From Rubripirellula sp. (GTDB lineage: Bacteria; Planctomycetota; Planctomycetia; Pirellulales; Pirellulaceae), in the NCBI GenBank assembly GCA_028823035.1, contig JAPKCI010000027.1, positions 1 to 45,026 of the forward strand: a DNA stretch of 45,026 nucleotides. The letters are read 5' to 3'. Positions 44,952-45,026 of this stretch are shown in pieces. The notes under the pieces were generated by a model. It was not told the DNA's origin and made no database searches. It was given only the letters and a program-made list of their open reading frames with translations. Every line of letters begins with the position of its first letter. Positions within the stretch are counted from its first letter, which is position 1. The translations under genes and the position numbers were made by a program.

Positions 44952-45026
44952 AACATACTGGAGTTTTGTGGGCGAGTTCCCGCGCGGCGGCCTGAACTGG
45001 GCCCCGGTTCACCCAGTTAGTCGGGG
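44952..45026 (-). pseudogene. Out-of-frame upstream part of the heme-binding protein gene
   Basis: The - strand from 45024 down to about 44956 reads PTNWVNRGPVQAAARELAHK then TPV, before running into CCDC and a TAG in that frame. The text continues naturally into the frame of the heme module after a one-base shift. The 5' part of the gene lies outside the window. Confidence 0.6.

Noticed and set aside
1-45026. Mobile elements, CRISPR arrays, phage genes, rRNA
   Set aside because: No transposase, integrase, terminal inverted repeat pair, regularly spaced repeat array or rRNA segment was seen; the only tandem array (7640-7709) has no spacers.

Overview
The window looks like chromosomal DNA from a planctomycete (Planctomycetota, probably Pirellulales/Planctomycetales relatives). 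The evidence is the crowding of families that are abundant in that phylum: five full-length DUF1501 proteins plus one remnant, two DUF1549/DUF1553 proteins, a DUF1592/1588/1585 cytochrome paired with a DUF1552 protein, a cytochrome-WD40 protein, a PPC-type beta-sandwich protein, formylglycine sulfatases and an HTTM protein. Nearly all carry Sec or twin-arginine export signals. A PL7 alginate lyase and sulfatases suggest life on algal or other marine polysaccharides (inference). No rRNA, tRNA, CRISPR array, phage or insertion sequence was recognised.

Layout. 1-1767 (-): a tiny membrane peptide and an exported di-heme protein. 2113-4416 (+): a fused EutB-EutC ethanolamine ammonia-lyase with an apparent Tat signal, the most unusual gene here. 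5140-6360 (+): a Cys-rich outer-membrane beta-barrel protein followed by a terminator-like hairpin. 6770-8987 (-): an amidohydrolase and an alpha/beta hydrolase separated by a 5 x 14 bp tandem repeat that forms the stop/start junction. 9240-10325 (-): a solitary GspF/PilC-like protein. 10442-14173 (+): DUF1592-type cytochrome plus DUF1552. 14333-15100 (-): an MBL-fold hydrolase. 15492-30699 (+): DUF1501, a DUF1501 remnant, then a four-gene cluster (DUF1549/1553 cytochrome, PPC-like protein, cytochrome-WD40 protein, DUF1501) and two more DUF1501 genes. 30858-35488 (-): a translationally coupled DUF1549/LamG/DUF1553 cytochrome and DUF1501 pair. 35974-45026: sulfatase remnant, sulfatase, DUF1080 remnant, PL7 alginate lyase, HTTM membrane protein, second sulfatase and a frameshifted heme-binding protein running off the right end.

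How the genes may work together. The DUF1549/1553, DUF1501, PPC and WD40-cytochrome proteins are co-oriented and tightly spaced, and all look exported. They plausibly build a periplasmic or surface assembly holding c-type hemes. Sulfatases, alginate lyase and the DUF1080 remnant fit polysaccharide degradation. The biochemical roles of DUF1501, DUF1549, DUF1552, DUF1553 and DUF1592 are not established, so this is inference. At least three gene relics and one frameshift show active gene decay within these expanded families, and short perfect tandem duplications recur at several loci.
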